A stretch of DNA of 64,000 nt from Aeromonas sobria (GTDB taxonomy: Bacteria > Pseudomonadota > Gammaproteobacteria > Enterobacterales > Aeromonadaceae): NCBI RefSeq assembly GCF_000820145.1, contig NZ_CDBW01000032.1:62001-126000 (forward strand). Direction: 5' to 3'. The notes below the pieces were generated by a model. It searched no databases. It was given only the letters and a program-made list of their open reading frames with translations, and was not told the DNA's origin. Each line of letters begins with the position of its first letter. Position 1 is the first letter of the stretch. Positions 17,261 through 24,572 of this stretch are shown piece after piece. The translations under genes were made by a program, and so were the position numbers.

Positions 17261-19063
17261 TTACACCTTCAGGGTGCGTTCGCTGCTGCGTCCCCACAGG
17301 GGGTTGATGATGGCGCGCGTCCCCCAGATCCCGGTGATCATGCTGGAGAGCAGACCCAGAATAAGGGTGACCGAGAAGCCCTGCAGCGGACCGGAGCCGA
17401 TGGAGTAGAGCACCACGGCGCAGATGAGGGTGGTGATGTTAGCATCGAAGATGGTGTGGAAGGCCGAGCGATAGCCAAAGTCGATGGCGTTGGCCAGTGA
17501 GCCACCTTCTCGCAGGCGATCCTTGATCCGCTCGAAGATCAGCACATGGGTATCCACCGCCATGCCCACTGTCAGCACCAGACCGGCGATCCCCGGCAGG
17601 GTCAGCACGGCCCCCGGCAGCACCGCCAGCATCCCCACCTGCATCAACAGGTTGGCGACCAGCGCAGTGATGGCAACCCAGCCGAATTTGCGGTACCAGG
17701 CCATCATAAACAGCATCATGCCCGCCATGCCGAAGGCCAGCGCGGTGAAACCTGCCTCGATATTCTGCATCCCCAACGTGGGGCCTATGCTGCGCTCCTC
17801 CAGGATCTTGAGGGGAGCGGTGAGGGCGCCGGCACGCAGCAGCATGGCCAGCTCTTGCGCTTCTGGCAGACTGCCAATACCGGTGATGCGGAACTGGTTG
17901 CCAAGGGCGGTCTGGATGGTGGCGACGTTGATCACTTCGCTCTGGGCCCGCAGCTTGCCCTGGGTATTGGTCTTGTATTCGGTGAAGACGGTCGCCATCG
18001 GCTTGCCCACATGCTGGCGGCTGAACTGGTTCATCTTGCTGCCACCCAGGGTGTCGAGCACGATATTGACCTGAGGCTGGCCCATCTCGCCCATGTTGGC
18101 GCGGGCATCGACGATGTGCTCGCCGGTCAGTACCGGCTTGCGTGCCATGCCAATGGCCTGGCCGCTGCGATCGGCGATATAGAAGTGGCTGTCTGCTTTG
18201 GCTTCATAGAAGGCCAGCGATGCGGTGGCACCGATCACCTCTTTTGCCTGCTTGGGGTTGTGGACGCCGGGTAGCTCGATGCGGATACCATCTTGCCCCT
18301 GACGTACCACCGAGGCTTCGACAATGCCGAGCTCGTTGATCCGCTTCTTGAGGATCGACAGGTTTTGGGTCACGGCGTTGTTGACCAGCAGGGTGCGCTC
18401 AGCGTCGCTCAGCACCAGCTTCAGGTCATTGCCGGAGCGGGTCAGCTTCCATTGATCCTGACGGGTACCGGCACTCTCCTTGATGATAGAGAGCCAGCTC
18501 TCCTGTTCGGCAACATCCGGCAGGGTCACGGCCACTGCGCCCTGTGCGCTGCGTATGACGCTGGCGCCGCGCAGGTTGGCTTCACGGAAGCGAGTACGCA
18601 GGGTATCCACCAGATTCTTGGTCTGGGTATCGATGACAAAATCCACGTCCACCCCGATCAGCAGCTGGGAGCCGCCGCGCAGGTCCAGCCCCAGCTTGAT
18701 GGGATCGGCACCGAGGCGGGTGATCCAGCCCGGCGCGTTGGAGTGGAACTCCAGGGTCAGCGCCGCGCTGTCGAGGCCCTGCTGCTCCAGCAACTGCTTG
18801 GCGCGCTGTTGTTCGCCCTGGCTGGCAAAGACCAGCTCGACCCGTTCAGACTGCTCGATCACCTTGACCGGCGTCAGGTGCTTGTCGGTCAGCAGCATCT
18901 GCTGCTGGGAGGTCAGACTCTGCTGTCCGTGCAGGCCGAGGGAGGGCTGCTCACCGAAGAAGGTGGGCAGGGAGTAAAAGGTAAAGGTCAACAGCATCAA
19001 CAGCAGCAGCGCGTACTGCCACTTGCTCATGCGATTGAGAACGGTGCGATTGATTTTTCTCAT
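17261..19063 (-). CDS. secD: protein translocase subunit SecD (probable second copy)
   Basis: A 600-residue membrane protein with one N-terminal TM, a large periplasmic P1 domain, and five C-terminal TMs. Signatures: GLDLRGGSQLLIGVD after the first TM, KKRINELGIVEASVVRQGQDGIRIELPG in P1, and VGMAVDTHVLIFERIKDRLREG in the TM4 region, with the transport Asp kept but TH in place of the usual AN. No yajC or tgt is adjacent, whereas the standard secDF locus is tgt-yajC-secD-secF, so this is probably a second SecDF set like Vibrio SecDF2 (inference). AGAGG lies 9 nt before the ATG and is potentially base-paired with upstream mRNA. Confidence 0.9.
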   Translation of the reverse strand: MRKINRTVLNRMSKWQYALLLLMLLTFTFYSLPTFFGEQPSLGLHGQQSLTSQQQMLLTDKHLTPVKVIEQSERVELVFASQGEQQRAKQLLEQQGLDSAALTLEFHSNAPGWITRLGADPIKLGLDLRGGSQLLIGVDVDFVIDTQTKNLVDTLRTRFREANLRGASVIRSAQGAVAVTLPDVAEQESWLSIIKESAGTRQDQWKLTRSGNDLKLVLSDAERTLLVNNAVTQNLSILKKRINELGIVEASVVRQGQDGIRIELPGVHNPKQAKEVIGATASLAFYEAKADSHFYIADRSGQAIGMARKPVLTGEHIVDARANMGEMGQPQVNIVLDTLGGSKMNQFSRQHVGKPMATVFTEYKTNTQGKLRAQSEVINVATIQTALGNQFRITGIGSLPEAQELAMLLRAGALTAPLKILEERSIGPTLGMQNIEAGFTALAFGMAGMMLFMMAWYRKFGWVAITALVANLLMQVGMLAVLPGAVLTLPGIAGLVLTVGMAVDTHVLIFERIKDRLREGGSLANAIDFGYRSAFHTIFDANITTLICAVVLYSIGSGPLQGFSVTLILGLLSSMITGIWGTRAIINPLWGRSSERTLKV

Positions 19064-19219
19064 GCCAAATAGCCTCTGTCAGGAGAATGGAGCGCAGGCC
19101 CGTGTCATAACGGCTCGGCCGGGCGCAAAAAAAAGATGCGTTCAAGGCGGGATGGCACCGAAGTGCAGCCCGTAACAGAAGAGGAGGTGTGCGAGAAATA
19201 GCTGCCAAACCCCTCGGGG
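19064..19219 (-). promoter_or_regulatory. structured mRNA spacer between the two-TM protein and secD
   Basis: 156 nt. Read 5' to 3' on the mRNA: a short CCCC-GA-GGGG palindrome directly after the stop codon; a pyrimidine block containing CACCUCCUCU, complementary to the AGAGG Shine-Dalgarno of secD; a hairpin with a C(UUCG)G tetraloop (19149-19171, GCAC/GUGC stem plus an outer GGG/CCC); a run of eight U; and the AGAGG SD, which can also pair locally with CUC (CUC-CUGACA-GAG). The layout allows alternative folds that hide or free the secD ribosome binding site. No folding was computed. Confidence 0.45.
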
Positions 19220-19699
19220 TCAGGCGGTCAGAACGCTCTGACTGAAGCGGTATTGCAGGTGTTGGCGGTGCAACCGGTGTCGATGGATGGTGCAAAAGCG
19301 ATCGCGAAAGCTGCGCTGGTGATAAATCTGGGCGGCCAGTATCAGCCAGCCGAGCAACAGCAACAGGATGGCCTGGGTAGACCAGCTCTGGATCAGCTCG
19401 TAAACCACCTCTTTGGGCTGGTCGTCACTGCGCAGGGATTGTTCCAGCCGCAGCAGGTGATTCTGATGGCTGGCGACAAACTTGATGATGCCCTCATCGC
19501 TGTCGCTAGCCTGATTGAACACCAGAGTTTGTTGCGGTTCACTGTGCGAAAAGGTGGGTAGCAGTGAGCCTTCCATCTGGGTGATGGAACAAAGCAGGGT
19601 GAGGGTGATAACCAGGGTTACCAGCACCAGTTTGGCTTTGTCGATAAGGCGCAAGCAGTGAATTCCACAAAAAGAGAGCAGGCAAGCTACCACACTCAT
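19220..19699 (-). CDS. two-TM basic-tailed protein upstream of secDF, candidate export sensor
   Basis: A 159-codon reading frame that I do not recognise by sequence. From the ATG: TM1 at about residues 24-39 (LVLVTLVITLTLLCSI), a charged 70-residue loop, TM2 at about 110-126 (AILLLLLGWLILAAQIY) and a 33-residue Arg/His-rich tail (HRHRLHRQHLQYRFSQS near its end). The predicted topology is a hairpin with both ends in the cytoplasm. The ATG lies inside a 13-bp stem; an alternative TTG at 19654 would give a 144-residue protein starting MRLIDKAK with TGTGGA upstream. Position, directly in front of a yajC-less secDF, is that of Vibrio vemP, a regulatory nascent chain; no homology to VemP is claimed. 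It could instead be an ordinary small membrane protein. Confidence 0.65.
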   Translation of the reverse strand: MSVVACLLSFCGIHCLRLIDKAKLVLVTLVITLTLLCSITQMEGSLLPTFSHSEPQQTLVFNQASDSDEGIIKFVASHQNHLLRLEQSLRSDDQPKEVVYELIQSWSTQAILLLLLGWLILAAQIYHQRSFRDRFCTIHRHRLHRQHLQYRFSQSVLTA

Positions 19700-19730
19700 C
19701 GGGCCAGAACAAGGTTGTGGCCCGATGAGT
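19694..19730 (-). promoter_or_regulatory. 13-bp hairpin covering the ATG of the two-TM protein
   Basis: Perfect arms ACTCATCGGGCCA and TGGCCCGATGAGT with an 11-nt loop. The ATG at 19697-19699 lies within the 3' arm of the mRNA hairpin. There is no U-tract, so it is unlikely to be a plain terminator of the upstream lipoprotein gene, although it lies 20 nt after that stop. Confidence 0.55.
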
Positions 19731-19749
19731 CCTTGATGGATGAGGGGGT

Positions 19750-20607
19750 TCAGCGGCCGGTCATCTGGTCAAAATCGCGGGCGTAGCCCTTGAGCAGACT
19801 GTAAAGATGAGTTCGCTGGGCGAGATCCAGTGACTGACTCATGTCGCTCAACCAGTTGACGGTGCGTTGACGCGACTGCTCGGTATAGCCGGTAAAGCGG
19901 CCATCCATCAGGCCATCCCCCTCGGCCAGCAGATCGGTCAGCTCACGGGTAAAGTCGGGACTCTGGCGCTGCTTCATCAGCCTGTCCAGCTCCCGGGTCC
20001 AGGACTCCTGAAAATCGAGCCAGGGGGGCATCAGCTCGTATTGCCACTCGGCCCACTGGGCCACCAGCGGCGCCTGTGCCGGTTTCACCTCGCCAATCCA
20101 GAACACCAGCCGCTTGTTCATCTTGTCGCGAAACTCCGCCAGCATCTGCTCTTTGGGTTGTGTGGCAAAGTCGTGTTGCCGCTCCTGTTGCCGCTTGACC
20201 CGATCGGTCATGAAGCGGGCGACCTGATCGTCGCTCAGGGTGCGCGCCAGCCTGACCGCGCGGGGAATGGTGTTCTCCAGGGTGCGGGTCAGACTCTGCT
20301 GCACCGCATCCAGATTGGTCGAGATCTGCGCTGGGGTCATGGGGCTGGCAATGGCTTTGGCCAGCGCGTCGAGATCCCTGGCGTAGCGGGGCAGCTCGTG
20401 CTGGCGGTGCCAGGCCATCAGCCCCTTCACTTCGCGGCTGAGCAGATCCTTTTGCGAGTAGGAGAGGGCAAAGTAGTCATCCAGCTGCCAGATGATGGCG
20501 GTATCGAGCCAGTAGTAGATCACCCGGGTGGAGCAACCGGTCAGCAGCAGGCCGATCAGTAGCAGACCCCAGGTTTTCGGCTTGTGCCAGCGCACCTTGT
20601 TTATCAT
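19750..20607 (-). CDS. DUF6279-type lipoprotein
   Basis: A 285-residue lipoprotein: signal sequence with lipobox LLLTGC (Cys25). The mature part is helical and rich in Arg, Gln and Trp (RVIYYWLDTAIIWQLDDYFALS, then LLSREVKGLMAWHRQHELPRYA), the pattern of the DUF6279 family, whose function is unknown. It is the last gene of the hinT-lpoB-thiK block, starting 3 nt after the thiK stop, so it is probably co-transcribed with those genes. Confidence 0.8.
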   Translation of the reverse strand: MINKVRWHKPKTWGLLLIGLLLTGCSTRVIYYWLDTAIIWQLDDYFALSYSQKDLLSREVKGLMAWHRQHELPRYARDLDALAKAIASPMTPAQISTNLDAVQQSLTRTLENTIPRAVRLARTLSDDQVARFMTDRVKRQQERQHDFATQPKEQMLAEFRDKMNKRLVFWIGEVKPAQAPLVAQWAEWQYELMPPWLDFQESWTRELDRLMKQRQSPDFTRELTDLLAEGDGLMDGRFTGYTEQSRQRTVNWLSDMSQSLDLAQRTHLYSLLKGYARDFDQMTGR

Positions 20608-20610
20608 CTG

Positions 20611-21468
20611 TTACTCCAGTCGTTGCCGGTTGATGGCGATCAGGGTGTCATAGTCAGGTGAATCGTCGGGTGAGGCCTGTTGTTCGGCCATCAGCATGGC
20701 CCAGAGCAGGCCGATGTAGTCGACCCAGGGTAAAAAAGCCTCGCTCTGAAAATCGGGCCACTGGTGGCGAGGCAGTGCCTGCAGATAGTGCGCCTCCAGC
20801 GCGTCGCGCCGCTCGGCGGGCCACTCATGGGTGCGCTGGATACTGGCGAGCTCAAAGCCGGGATGCCCTGCCGCGCCATACTCCCAGTCGATGACCCAGG
20901 GTTTGCTTCCCAACAAGTTAGCCGGATTGAGATCGTGGTGGCAAGGGCGCCAGCAATCATGGGGTTCACGGCTGGCGAGCAGGCCCCGCTCCAGCGCGGG
21001 CAGCCAGCAGGGGACATGGGCCAGTCGGGCGCGATAGCCCGCCGCATGAGCCCGCACCGCCATCACCACCGTGGGCAGCGGCAGGCGGTGCAGCTTGCGC
21101 AGCACCTCAGCCAGCAGGCGGGGCTGCTCGGCTGCCGCTGGCGCCGCGTGGGCCCAGTTGGGCTCATCGCACCACTCGATCAGCATCAGGCCGCTGGCGG
21201 GATCGCCACAGTGGCAGGGCAACGCCAGCCCTTCGGCCATCGCCCCCTGATAAAGCTGCCACTCGGTGAGGCGATCGATGCCAAGGCGCAGCGGATCGGG
21301 GTGGCCCTGACGCAAAAAGTAACTGCGCCCCGAGGGGAGGCGCAGTCGATAGTTGCTGTTGGTGAGGCCCGTCCCGAGGGGCTCCAGCAGCCCGTCCCGC
21401 CAGGGAGCGGGCAGGCTGGCCAGCAGGGAATCAGGGCCGTGGCTCAGCGGGAGCCTGTTACCAGCCAA
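20611..21468 (-). CDS. thiK: thiamine kinase-like phosphotransferase (ThiK/YcfN)
   Basis: A 285-residue APH/choline-kinase-fold enzyme. The catalytic Brenner motif is CHHDLNPANLL (about residues 176-186) and the metal Asp lies in VIDWEYG shortly after. An N-terminal nucleotide-binding region reads LGTGLTNSNYRLRLPSGRSYFLRQG. E. coli thiK lies directly after lpoB in hinT-ycfL-lpoB-thiK, as here; it phosphorylates thiamine in salvage. Its start overlaps the lpoB end by 11 nt, indicating translational coupling. Substrate is inferred from synteny and fold. Confidence 0.82.
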   Translation of the reverse strand: MAGNRLPLSHGPDSLLASLPAPWRDGLLEPLGTGLTNSNYRLRLPSGRSYFLRQGHPDPLRLGIDRLTEWQLYQGAMAEGLALPCHCGDPASGLMLIEWCDEPNWAHAAPAAAEQPRLLAEVLRKLHRLPLPTVVMAVRAHAAGYRARLAHVPCWLPALERGLLASREPHDCWRPCHHDLNPANLLGSKPWVIDWEYGAAGHPGFELASIQRTHEWPAERRDALEAHYLQALPRHQWPDFQSEAFLPWVDYIGLLWAMLMAEQQASPDDSPDYDTLIAINRQRLE

Positions 21469-22054
21469 AGGTGGATTTCTTCGCCTGTTTGCGGATCTCT
21501 TTCTGATCGGCCCACAGCAGTTCGCCGTTTTGCAGATCCATCAGGTTCATGGTCATCTGGTAGTAGACATCCTTCACCTTGCCATTGTCCTTGACGATGC
21601 TGGAGAGGTTGCCATAAACCATGTAGCGGGCACCGGTCTGCTTGCCCAGCCGCACCATGGAGGCTGGGTCTACCATGCCGCTGCTCTGCTGGTATTCGAG
21701 TTGCTGTTTGACGGCGGTCACCTTGCTCATGTCGACGAAGCGGAAGGTGCCAGATCGCAGCAACTTGGTGCGGATAGTGTCAGTGATGGCTTCGGTATCG
21801 ATGTGCTCGGAGGTCTTGTTGCGGATAGAGTCCATAAACATCACCGGACGACCGCCTGCGGTGATCTCGCGGGTGGCCGGAGAGGCGAGCATGGAGTCCG
21901 CCATCTTGTCGGCGATGGCCTGCAGATCGCTTGAACCGTAATCGACGGTGACGGTTTCGGTTTCAGTGGGATCGCCATAACTGACGGTGGTGCTGGAGCA
22001 GCCCCCCAGCAGCAGGGTGCCGGTCAGGATCAGCAGGGCGTGATTCATTTTCAT
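21458..22054 (-). CDS. lpoB: LpoB, outer-membrane lipoprotein activator of PBP1B
   Basis: A 198-residue lipoprotein, lipobox LLGGC (Cys19). The globular domain carries the LpoB text: VFMDSIRNKTSEHIDTEAIT-like strands, LLRSGTFRFVDMSKV, GARYMVYGNLSSIVKDN and VYYQMTMNLMDLQNGELLWADQKEIRK. In E. coli LpoB spans the periplasm and switches on the glycosyltransferase and transpeptidase activities of PBP1B. The linker after the Cys is short here (roughly 20 residues). Its start overlaps the ycfL stop as TGATG. Confidence 0.9.
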   Translation of the reverse strand: MKMNHALLILTGTLLLGGCSSTTVSYGDPTETETVTVDYGSSDLQAIADKMADSMLASPATREITAGGRPVMFMDSIRNKTSEHIDTEAITDTIRTKLLRSGTFRFVDMSKVTAVKQQLEYQQSSGMVDPASMVRLGKQTGARYMVYGNLSSIVKDNGKVKDVYYQMTMNLMDLQNGELLWADQKEIRKQAKKSTFGW

Positions 22055-22452
22055 CAGTTGGATTCCTCAATCACTTCACGTACGTAAATCCGGTAACCCT
22101 GCGCCGCCGGGCTAGGTGCCAGGGCAGAGAGGGTGCGGGTCTGATAGCCATGCAGCTTGATGGGGGTCCAGCCGCGGCCATCGCTGGCGACCTCCTGACC
22201 GGCCTCATCATACCAATAGAACATGTATTGCAGCTTGTTATCGCCGCGCTGGGTGCTGGCGGCGGCCACATTGACCTGCAGCAGGCCGTTTTGCTGGCGG
22301 CGGCTCAGCTCAGTCAGAGTGACATTGACATTCTGGTGCTGCTCCAGCGTGGGTGCGCCGCCCGCCGGGCCATAGAGCGCAATGCCGGAGGTATTGGTGG
22401 CGCAGCCGCTGAGCAGTAGCGCGAGCCCGAGGGCCAACCCGTATGCTTTCAT
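22054..22452 (-). CDS. ycfL: YcfL family lipoprotein (DUF1425)
   Basis: A 132-residue protein with lipobox LLLSGC (Cys17) and a beta-sandwich-like body (VNVTLTELSRRQQNGLLQVNV, then QYMFYWYDEAGQEVASDGRGWTPI and a closing YRIYVREV). Members of DUF1425 sit next to lpoB in many gammaproteobacteria. The function is unknown. It is coupled to lpoB by a one-base TGATG overlap. Confidence 0.88.
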   Translation of the reverse strand: MKAYGLALGLALLLSGCATNTSGIALYGPAGGAPTLEQHQNVNVTLTELSRRQQNGLLQVNVAAASTQRGDNKLQYMFYWYDEAGQEVASDGRGWTPIKLHGYQTRTLSALAPSPAAQGYRIYVREVIEESN

Positions 22453-22534
22453 CTTGCTCTCCTTAATTGGGGTGAGTGGGGTAGCGTTTGAGCTTGCCCG
22501 TTAATCGTCTCGTTTATCTGCTTTGGCCCTTTGT

Positions 22535-23971
22535 TCAAAGGGGCATCACCCGGGTGGTCAGACCGGCCCCGAGGCGCTGTACCCACACCAGGGTGGTGCG
22601 TCCCTTGTGGATGGTGAGCGGCAATTGCCGCTGCGCCGCCCCCGCGCCCAAGGTGAGCTGAACGCTGCCTGCCGGCAACATTCCCTGCCAGCTGGCGGCC
22701 TGTGCCGGCAGCGTCAGCCAGCTGCGGGTATCGGCCCGCTCCGAGAGGGTGTTGAAGATCCCCACCAGAATATTGCCCACATCGCCCCCCTCTTTGGCGG
22801 CGGTGTGGCGCATCTGCTCCTTGGCCACCAGTCGCAGCGCCTGACGGGTCAGCATGCCCGGCAGCCGCTCTTGCAGATCTTTGGCCGCCAGCGCTTCCAG
22901 TCGCACCAGCTCGCTGGTCTGCTCGACCCGTTTTCCGACTTCCACCGTCAGCGGTCCGGTGTCACTGGCCCGATTATCGTAATAAGGGATGGCGACGGTA
23001 AAGGTGCGAAAATCACCGCGAGAGGTGGAGATGGGCAGCGGCAGGAACAGCTCGCGCCGCGCCGGGATCAAACCATCCTCAAACAGCACCACCAGCTGGC
23101 CTTGATCTTTCGCAAGCGGCGGCGCCTTGCGGCCCACCTTTTTTTCGGTCGCGCGGATCTCGTCCGGTGAGCCACGTAGCCGCGCCAGTCGCAGCAAGGC
23201 ATCTTGCAGGCTGCGGTTGTCCGGCGCTATCTGGTAGCCGCGCTGATAGTCGACCCAGGCATCGTTGAGATCTCCGGCCGCCTCATAGAGCACGGCTGAA
23301 AAATAGAAGGTGTAGGCGTTCTGAAAACCGTTTTTGACCTTGCCGATCAGCCGGTCGAGATCCGGTGCGCCGCGCGACATCAGCTGGCGCATCTCGCCTT
23401 CTGCCTCGGCCTCTTCGCTCTCATCTTTCGCCTTGCGCACCTCGTCGGCTCGCCGTTTCAGGGCTTGTTCCTGCACCTGATTGGCGCGGCGCACCTCCAC
23501 CAGGGCGCCATCAGCATCGCCTCGTTGCAGGTAGTTGAGGGCCAGATAGTGGTGCAGCATGGTGCGTTCGTAATCGGGGGTACGGTAGGCCATCGACTGA
23601 TCGTTGGTGAGCAGACTGCCCACTTGATCCAGCCCCTGGCTCAGCCGATATTCGGCTTGGCTATCCTCCCATGACAGACGATTGTCGGCGGCGGCGAGCG
23701 CCTGCTTGCTGCCCGCATCCTGCCCGGCGAGCCAGGCGATGCGCCCCTGTTCCAGACGATCCAGTACAAAGGTGTCATCCCCGAGGGTGGAGTCACGCAC
23801 CTCTGGCAGTGCCTCGGCGGCATGGCCCAGCAACAGCTGGTTGCGCAGGGGCACCATCTGATCGGAGTAGGAGACGAACATATCCTGCCAGCGGGAGGCA
23901 CAGCCCCCCAGCAACAGCAGGGCGCCGCAGAGCAACAGGGCGCTGCGGCAGGTTGCGAGGTGGCGCTTCAT
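22535..23971 (-). CDS. COG3014-type lipoprotein with TPR-like repeats
   Basis: A 478-residue lipoprotein (lipobox LLLGGC, Cys24). Residues about 35-270 form helical tetratricopeptide-like pairs (MLHHYLALNYLQRGDADGAL, then AVLYEAAGDLNDAWVDYQRGYQ), and residues about 290-478 form a separate beta-rich part. This matches the uncharacterised COG3014 family, usually beside lpoB in Vibrio and Aeromonas and absent from E. coli. Its start and the hinT stop overlap as TAATG. A role in envelope assembly is guessed from context only. Confidence 0.82.
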   Translation of the reverse strand: MKRHLATCRSALLLCGALLLLGGCASRWQDMFVSYSDQMVPLRNQLLLGHAAEALPEVRDSTLGDDTFVLDRLEQGRIAWLAGQDAGSKQALAAADNRLSWEDSQAEYRLSQGLDQVGSLLTNDQSMAYRTPDYERTMLHHYLALNYLQRGDADGALVEVRRANQVQEQALKRRADEVRKAKDESEEAEAEGEMRQLMSRGAPDLDRLIGKVKNGFQNAYTFYFSAVLYEAAGDLNDAWVDYQRGYQIAPDNRSLQDALLRLARLRGSPDEIRATEKKVGRKAPPLAKDQGQLVVLFEDGLIPARRELFLPLPISTSRGDFRTFTVAIPYYDNRASDTGPLTVEVGKRVEQTSELVRLEALAAKDLQERLPGMLTRQALRLVAKEQMRHTAAKEGGDVGNILVGIFNTLSERADTRSWLTLPAQAASWQGMLPAGSVQLTLGAGAAQRQLPLTIHKGRTTLVWVQRLGAGLTTRVMPL

Positions 23972-24321
23972 TACAGGCTGAGCAGCGGCCCCAGCGGCTG
24001 GCCGCCGACCAGATGCATGTGGATGTGGTAGACCTCCTGCCCGCCGTGGCGGTTGCAGTTCATGATGAGGCGGTAGCCATCTTCGGCGATGCCCGCATCG
24101 CTTGCCAGCTTGCGGGCCACGGTGAACATCCGGCCAAGAGCCAGCTCATGTTCAGCTTCCACGTCGTTGACGGTGGGGATCAGGATGTTGGGGATGATCA
24201 GGATATGGGTTTTGGCCTTGGGCTGGATATCCCGGAATGCGGTGACCAGATCGTCTTGATAAAGGATGTCGGCGGGGATCTCTTTGCGGATAATTTTGCT
24301 GAAAATGGTTTCATTCGCCAT
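23971..24321 (-). CDS. hinT: HinT, purine nucleoside phosphoramidase (HIT family)
   Basis: A 116-residue HIT hydrolase. The histidine triad is HIHMHLVGG near the C-terminus and the N-terminus [20 protein letters not shown] is diagnostic. HinT hydrolyses adenosine phosphoramidates such as aminoacyl-AMP. The ATG at 24321 has AAGGGAG upstream and gives the family length; an in-frame extension to 24408 is discounted. It is the first gene of the hinT-COG3014-ycfL-lpoB-thiK-DUF6279 operon. Confidence 0.95.
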   Translation of the reverse strand: MANETIFSKIIRKEIPADILYQDDLVTAFRDIQPKAKTHILIIPNILIPTVNDVEAEHELALGRMFTVARKLASDAGIAEDGYRLIMNCNRHGGQEVYHIHMHLVGGQPLGPLLSL

Positions 24322-24572
24322 TGCTAACTCCCTTATATGAAAAAGAAAATTGAATTTTAGCCCCGAGAGGCTCCCGACAGGAGGCGAGTCGCTCAGCAAG
24401 TGTGACACAAGCCGACATTTGACACCGCCAATGCCTAATTCCCTTCAGTTACTGTTAAAAATACCGATAGCCGGAGGGACGTCATCTGCACTGCCTGTTC
24501 AGGGTGGTCTGCAGGGTATCAAAAGGACGGGGTACTCAGGCAAGGGACTTTTGCATATACAGCGGGACAATA

